DNA from: Mariannaea sp. PMI_226
Lineage: Eukaryota > Ascomycota > Sordariomycetes > Hypocreales > Nectriaceae
Assembly (NCBI GenBank): GCA_024336345.1
Contig: JANFOG010000004.1
Location: 558,001-622,000 of the forward strand
Direction of reading: 5' to 3'
Length of the DNA: 64,000 nt
Position numbers and translations under genes: made by a program. Positions 61,070 through 64,000 of this stretch are shown here, piece by piece; positions within the stretch are counted from its first letter, which is position 1, and each line of letters starts with the position of its first letter. The notes under the pieces were generated by a model. That model was not told the origin of the DNA, ran no database searches, and saw only the letters and a list, made by a program, of their open reading frames with translations.

Positions 61070-62170
61070 TTAAATAATTAATAGGTTATAATTTATAAAA
61101 AGTAAAAAGTCTTTTTTATTAAAGAGAATATAAAGTAATTTTAAAAAAGATAATTATATATTAAAGCTTTTAAGAATTAATTTAGAAAATATATATCTTA
61201 TTAATATATAAATTATTTATATTTTAGATTGTATTAAATATATAATATCTTAAAAATATTAAGATAAATAGAATAAGCTATATTATAAAGTTTTTATAAA
61301 TATATAAATATTGAAAATTAGTTATTTTTATATTAAAACATTATAAAGGAAAATTCTGTATTAATATAAAAATATGAAAAAATTAATTTTAATTAAATAC
61401 AAAATCAAAAATCTTTTGGTTTTTTAAATATAATTTAAATATCTAAATTAAATAGGCCTAAATCTTATTAAAAACTATATAAACTTATTAGCAAAAGATA
61501 AGGAAAAATAAATTAAATCTCCCCTATAATTAACTAAAGTAGAATTAAATAAATATAATAATAAGAATAAAATAATATTAAAAATAAGCCTAAAAATAAG
61601 CCTAATCCTCTATTGAATTAATTAATAAATAAAGAAAATAAGATTATTAATAAAAATATATAATAATTTAAATTTAAAGTATTTTAAATATAAAAAATAT
61701 ATTCTTAATTATTAAATTATTATTTATTTATAATATAAAAGATATTGAAAAATAAATAAAGGATTAATTTAATATAAATAAAATCTAAATATTAAACCTT
61801 AAATATTATAACTTTATATATAAGTTTTATATAATAAAAGGACTTAATAAATAGGCTAAAAAGATTTATATATTATTAGAATAATTTATAATAGAAATAA
61901 TTATTAAAATTAAAATTAAAAAACTAAAAGCTTTTTTTATTAAAAAAAATATATATATATAAAATATTAATAAATTAATTATAATAATTAATAAAAATAT
62001 AACCTAAGATTAATATAAAATATAATAAAGATTTCTTTATAAAAAATATATATAAATTAATAATAATAAAAAATTAATTTAATTTAAATTTATATAGCTA
62101 AAGCCTAAATCTAAAAAATAAGGGAAAATTAAAAAATACTAAATAAAATAAATAAATAAATAAATAAGAT
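61070..62170 (+). pseudogene. Unidentified repeat family, copy 2
   Basis: More degraded relative of 47880-49430 in the same orientation. Matching segments include the stretch around 61100-61150 (AAAAAGTCTTTTTTATTAAAG) and 61838-61960. No protein can be read. Confidence 0.4.
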
Positions 62171-62214
62171 TATAATATAATAAAGTAAATACCTAATAAA
62201 TATTTAATAAGATA

Positions 62215-62345
62215 ATAAAGGGACATATCACTTTAATTAGTTATTAAAGAAATAGAAAAACAAGCTTTTTCCTTTTTAATTATAAAAAAGTCTACTACCT
62301 TAATAAATTAATATAAATCTAAACATATTATTTCTTTTAAATATT
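62215..62345 (-). repeat. Inverted relative of the 43020 patch
   Basis: Read on the minus strand it carries GTAGTAGAC, then AAAAAGGAAAAAGCTTG and a T/C stretch in the same order as 43065-43160, with C-to-T and G-to-A changes. Probably the same LTR or leader from another copy. Confidence 0.5.
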
Positions 62346-64000
62346 TATATAATTTTAAATTATAAATATAAATATTTCTTAAGATATTTTTTAATATTAT
62401 ATTTAATAAAATCTTTATTTAATAAATATTATAAAAATATATTATATTTTATATAAAAAATACTTATATAATTTAGTTTATTATTTAGGATTTTAAATTA
62501 ATTAAGATTTTAACTTTTAAAGATAGCTAAAAGGTTCTTCTTTACTTTTTTCTAAAAATAGCCTTTAATATAATATTAAATTTAATTATAAATAAAGAAA
62601 TAAATAAATAAATTAAAAAGCGACTTAGTCTTTTATTATTTATTATAAAAAGAATTAATTATAATTATTTTATAAACTTTTAGAAACCTAATAATATTTA
62701 AGCTCTAAAATTACTAAAATAATATTAATAAAAAATATTAAATCTTATTATTATTAATAATATATTTTAGAAATTTAAAAAAACAATCTTTTATTTAGGT
62801 TTTTAAAATTATAAAATAAAGTTTTATTTATATTAATAATATTAATTAAAACTAGCAATATTATTAAAAATAAATATTTATTATTAATATTAAAGAATAT
62901 TTTATATCTTATTAATCTATTTATTAAAGTCTATTTCTATTCTCTATTAAACTACTTTATAATTCATTTTATTTAGCTTATTAATAAATAATAAATTAAA
63001 TAATTTTTACTCTTTTAATATTATTTTTATATAAATAGCTAAAATTAATATATTAATTCTTAATTAAGAATATTATTATTTAAAAATTAATTAGATTATT
63101 TAAATAATATTTTTATTTAATAAAATAAAGTTCTTTTTAAAATAACTTATAAATATTAATATAAATATAATAATTAAGCTATATATAATTATTCTTTAAA
63201 ATATAATTTAGATATTAATATATATTTTAGCTTTTTAAATAAATATTTTAATTTTATAATATTTATTTAATTTTAATTAAAATTTTAATTTTATTAAAGT
63301 TATTTAATTAATTAATAAAATATAATTTTATATATTAATTAAATTTATAAATATCTTCTTTTAATTAATATAAATATTAATTATTATAATATAAAAAAAT
63401 ATAATTTTAATAATTTATATTAATAATAAACATTTTAATTAATAATAATATAAAGTAAATAAATAATATTTTATATAAATATAATTATTCTTTATTAATC
63501 TTTTAATTATTATTTAAAAATCTAATATTATTTAATTTTCTTTAAAATTAAATAAAATTTTTAATATTAATTAAATCCTTATTATAAATTAAATTTAATA
63601 TATTTTAATTATTTTTTATATATTTTTTATATAATATTTCTATCTTTTGAATTTTTATAATAATATAAAAATATTATTTTTTTAATTAATAATATAATAT
63701 TTAATTAAGAAGATAATTTATTTTCTTATTTTAATTTTTAAATTTATTAAAAGAAAACCCTATATTTAAAAATACCTATAAAGTAGGTTTTATAATATAA
63801 GAAAATAATATATAAAATAATTATAATAAAAGGTCTAAAATAATTATATTATAAATTCAAAAAGAAATAAAACTTAATTAATTAAATTAAATAAAAATAA
63901 AAAATATTATTTAATTAAATAATATTATAAATTATAAATTAAGAAAAAAAATAAAAAGTTAAAATAATAATAAACCATATTAAATAATACTAAAATATCT
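62346..64000. repeat. RIP-degraded AT-rich DNA to the window end
   Basis: No readable gene, RNA gene or bounded repeat. The block runs past the right edge. Confidence 0.6.

Noticed and set aside
28331..64000. Mitochondrial DNA insertion, suggested by the AT content
   Set aside because: No mitochondrial genes, tRNAs or rRNA seen; retroelement and hAT domains with RIP-type changes explain the region.
1..64000. CRISPR arrays, bacterial operons or secondary-metabolite clusters
   Set aside because: The genome is fungal; no direct-repeat/spacer pattern and no synthase-type genes were seen.

Overview
The window comes from a filamentous ascomycete (Pezizomycotina). The left part has compact genes with 49-97 bp GT-AG introns, ordinary fungal housekeeping proteins, and intergenic GGTA-type runs (for example near 13530 and 18690) of the kind common in Sordariomycetes. 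A Sordariomycete, perhaps hypocrealean, is my guess; the sequence does not prove it.

Positions 1-28320 are gene-dense with normal base composition. In order they carry: a 5'-truncated UBTD-type ubiquitin-like protein (+), the COPI beta subunit SEC26 (-), exon-junction protein MAGO (+), GID4/VID24 of the GID ubiquitin ligase (+), TRM11 tRNA methyltransferase (-), RNase P/MRP subunit RPP40 (+), an ankyrin protein (-), tRNA ligase TRL1 (+), a UPF0132 membrane protein (-), mitoribosomal MRPL11 (-), proteasome ATPase RPT5 (+), ISH1/MSC1 (+) and ribosome-biogenesis factor ERB1 (-). Splice sites were derived by hand, and every complete model closes in frame. TRM11, RPP40 and TRL1 all act in tRNA maturation and lie within 7.6 kb. 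SEC26/MAGO, TRM11/RPP40, ankyrin/TRL1 and MRPL11/RPT5 are divergent pairs with a shared upstream region.

From about 28320 to the end the DNA turns abruptly into an AT-rich block in which CpA, TpG and CpG are almost absent while CpT, CpC and GpC persist. That is the mark of very heavy repeat-induced point mutation (RIP). No host gene is seen there. Recognisable remains are: (i) a complete 8.55-kb Ty3/gypsy chromovirus (31941-40489) with two 431-bp LTRs, a 5-bp target duplication, gag, protease, RT, RNase H, integrase and chromodomain, all broken by RIP stops, plus an unusually open antisense reading frame next to the 3' LTR; (ii) a nest of hAT elements (52704-about 60470) in which a nearly intact 12-exon hAT (54594-58540) sits inside an older reversed copy that also took in a 529-bp MITE; (iii) a 434-bp MITE (43775-44208) derived from the same hAT family; (iv) an unidentified repeat family present at least twice (47880-49430 and 61070-62170), a GC-richer LTR-like patch (about 43020-43290) with an inverted partner near 62215-62345, and several short tandem repeats.

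The elements show different degrees of RIP, so several waves of insertion can be layered: background oldest, then the gypsy element and old hAT, then the young hAT and MITEs. The block could be an AT isochore or pericentromeric DNA; the window alone cannot decide.
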